Of a stretch of DNA of 6,670 nt, positions 5,255-6,670 are shown one piece after another; within the stretch, counting starts at the first letter, position 1, and each line of letters begins with the position of its first letter. The notes beneath the pieces were generated by a model. It did not search any database, had not been told where the DNA came from, and worked only from the letters and a program-made list of their open reading frames with translations. Origin of the DNA: Nitrospiraceae bacterium (GTDB lineage: Bacteria > Nitrospirota > Thermodesulfovibrionia > Thermodesulfovibrionales > UBA9159); NCBI GenBank assembly GCA_003453735.1, contig DMNE01000056.1:1-6670 (forward strand), written 5' to 3'. The translations under genes and the position numbers were made by a program.

Positions 5255-6523
5255 CTATTTTTCTTCTATCAAACGCGTACCCCGCTTCTTCGTAAAATAA
5301 TCATAAGTCCATTTCAGGAATACAACTAACCGGTCCTCGTTCTGCATGAGATAGAAGATGTGAATGAAGGCCCATAGGATTTTTGCTGAGAACCTCGTCA
5401 GCCTCAAGCGACCCCACTCAAGAATAGCATAATTGCGCTCTATGGTCGCAAGGCTCCCTTTGTCAAAGTACTTAAAAGTTTCGCCGGCTACCCGTTTTAA
5501 TATAGCGCGCCCAGCATATCGTCCGCTCTGTATTGCAACCGGAGCCAGACCCGGAAGTGGCTTTTCGTCTTGCAGAATCAGCGCTGCATCGCCCACAACA
5601 AAGATCTCCGGATGTCCAGGAACGGTCAAATTGGGGTTTACCTTTATCCTTCCTGATCCGTCGGTTTCAACATCAAGCCACTTGCCCACTGGCGTAGCTC
5701 TCGCGCCTGCCGCCCAGATGACATTCGGAGTCCTTATTCGCTCGCCTGCAATCGTTACCCCTTCTGCGTCTATCTGCTCCACAGCATGATTGAGTCGCAC
5801 TTCAACGCCCATCTTCTCTATTTGGACCTTGGTCTTTTTCAGAGAGTTCCGGCGAAAACATAGGAAGTATCCGGGATCCGGAGTCCACCAGGATAATTCG
5901 AGCTTTGGTAGGATCAAACCGCCGAAATTCCGACTTTAACGTCAGCCGAAACATCTCTGCGAGTGTCCCGGCAAGTTCGCATCCGGTAGGCCCTGCCCCA
6001 ACCACTACGAAAGTGGTCAACTCGGGTCGGCTGAGTGGATCTTCCTGTATTTCCGCCATCTCGAAGGCTTTCAGAATCCGTGACCGGATAGTGATTGCAT
6101 CGGCTATCGTCTTCATGCCGGGAGCGTATTTCTCCCATTCATCGCGGCCAAAATAGCTTACTTGAACCCCCGTTGCGAGGATCAGATAGTCATAGGAGAG
6201 AGGACGATCAGTTTTGTCGACATAGATGCAACGTTTGTCTTTGTCGATTCCTGTTACTTCAGCCATGGCAACAATAGTGTTTTTCTGATCCCGAAACTGA
6301 GTCCTGATCGGAAAAGCGATATCACCATTATCAAGCATGCAGGTTGCGACTTCATACAGCAGCGGTTGAAAAAGGTGATGATTGACACGATCAAGAAAAA
6401 TCACTCGACAAGAGCGTCCTTGAGTGCCTTTGCCGCTGCGATGCCCCCGAATCCCCCGCCGATGACGATCACCCGCGGCTTGACGACATCCGGTAGTTTT
6501 TCTTCTGGCTTCAGATAGCTCAT
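5255..6523 (-). pseudogene. ndh: Type II NADH:quinone dehydrogenase (NDH-2) gene with two compensating single-base frameshifts
   Basis: NDH-2 is a single-subunit FAD enzyme on the inner face of the membrane that moves electrons from NADH to quinone without proton pumping. Three frames join into one protein: 6523 to about 6405, about 6404 to 5838, and about 5837 to 5255. The first junction lacks one G (GAG-TG, expected GAG-GTG, at 6402-6406); the second has one A too many (run of five at 5835-5839). The net change is zero and the repaired product has exactly 422 residues, normal for the family. It shows the FAD-binding VIVIGGGFGG (18-27), NHHLFQPLLYEVAT (48-61), the NADH-binding VVVGAGPTGCELAG (173-186), the second FAD site FVVGDAA (308-314) and the amphipathic C-terminal membrane anchor (379-420). 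Sulfide:quinone oxidoreductase was considered, but the anchor and the QPLLYEVAT segment favour NDH-2. Start: AGGAGG eight bases upstream. As written the gene is broken; sequencing error is a live alternative. Confidence 0.85.
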
Positions 6524-6669
6524 TGTCTCATCCTCCTGAGAAAAAGCCCGCAACACCGCCGCTTCAGTTTCATTGTCTGCGCATGCAGCCCGCGCAGGGT
6601 GCCGAGATGCTCGACGACCAAGCCGAAGGCACCCGTCAACCCGGCGGCGCAGTCATTGACCTTGACAGG
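6520..6669 (-). CDS. Possible C-terminal end of a gene upstream of NDH-2, unrecognised (partial)
   Basis: A minus-strand frame is open from the right edge to a TGA at 6522-6520 that overlaps the NDH-2 start codon (ATGA). It gives 49 residues including AFGLVVEHLGTLRGLHAQTM and a basic end, LKRRCCGLFLRRMRQ. Position, direction and the four-base overlap suit an operon neighbour. However, this 62% GC stretch also has open frames in other registers, including a plus-strand one from the ATG at 6592, so coding is unproven. No family recognised. Confidence 0.3.
   Translation of the reverse strand, partial: PVKVNDCAAGLTGAFGLVVEHLGTLRGLHAQTMKLKRRCCGLFLRRMRQ
6532..6537 (-). promoter_or_regulatory. Shine-Dalgarno of the NDH-2 gene
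   Basis: AGGAGG on the minus strand, eight bases before the ATG at 6523. It fixes the start even though the first frame closes after 40 codons because of the frameshift. Confidence 0.8.
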
Positions 6670-6670
6670 A

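Noticed and set aside
5802..5917. Programmed ribosomal frameshifting at the A-run of the NDH-2 gene.
   Set aside because: The run has five A residues in the register GAA-AAA-GAC and would need a +1 shift, so it does not fit the usual -1 slippery heptamer; the first junction (GAG-TGA) is not slippery either. Mutation or sequencing error is simpler.
6541..6550. T-run after a GC-rich stretch (GCGGGCTTTTT on the minus strand) as a terminator before NDH-2.
   Set aside because: No matching upstream arm gives a stable hairpin before the T-run.

Overview
The window reads as a Gram-negative bacterial chromosome segment, about 50% GC over most of its length. Apart from a possible fragment at the extreme left edge, everything is on the minus strand, so transcription runs from high to low coordinates. 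The core is a respiratory cluster: a type II NADH dehydrogenase gene, then a five-gene quinol:cytochrome c oxidoreductase operon of unusual composition. Low-potential (menaquinone) respiration is suggested by the PDWY form of the cytochrome b Qo motif and by the multiheme c-type cytochromes. That would suit an anaerobic or facultative lineage such as Desulfobacterota, Nitrospirota or NC10, but the taxonomy is only a guess.

Layout in transcription order. (1) 6670-6520: possible tail of an upstream gene in GC-richer DNA. (2) 6523-5255: NDH-2, complete from start to stop but broken by two single-base indels that cancel each other; repaired, it gives exactly 422 residues with both nucleotide-binding motifs and the C-terminal membrane anchor. 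(3) 5254-5141: intergenic region with a candidate sigma70-type promoter. (4) 5140-1525: a tightly packed operon of membrane-anchored pentaheme cytochrome c, small two-helix membrane protein, Tat-dependent Rieske protein, fused cytochrome b and a second pentaheme cytochrome c. Three of its four junctions overlap or are 1 nt apart with the Shine-Dalgarno inside the preceding gene's last codons; the fourth has a 15-nt gap. (5) 1524-about 1163: a frameshifted, truncated remnant of a CaiB/BaiF family III CoA-transferase. (6) 1091-111: intact ROK-family sugar kinase (probable glucokinase). (7) 3-110: possible C-terminal end of a convergent plus-strand gene.

How the genes may work together (inference): NDH-2 would oxidise NADH and reduce the quinone pool without pumping protons. 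The Rieske/cytochrome b core would oxidise quinol. No mono- or diheme cytochrome c1 is present; instead two related pentaheme cytochromes bracket the core genes and are the obvious electron acceptors. The 87-residue membrane protein encoded between the first cytochrome and the Rieske protein is probably an accessory subunit. The ROK kinase and the CoA-transferase remnant have no evident link to this chain.

The main cautions are three single-base frameshifts, all in or next to short homopolymers (1312-1314, 5835-5839, 6402-6406). They could be real mutations or sequencing/assembly errors. No RNA genes, CRISPR arrays, insertion sequences or convincing terminators were seen.
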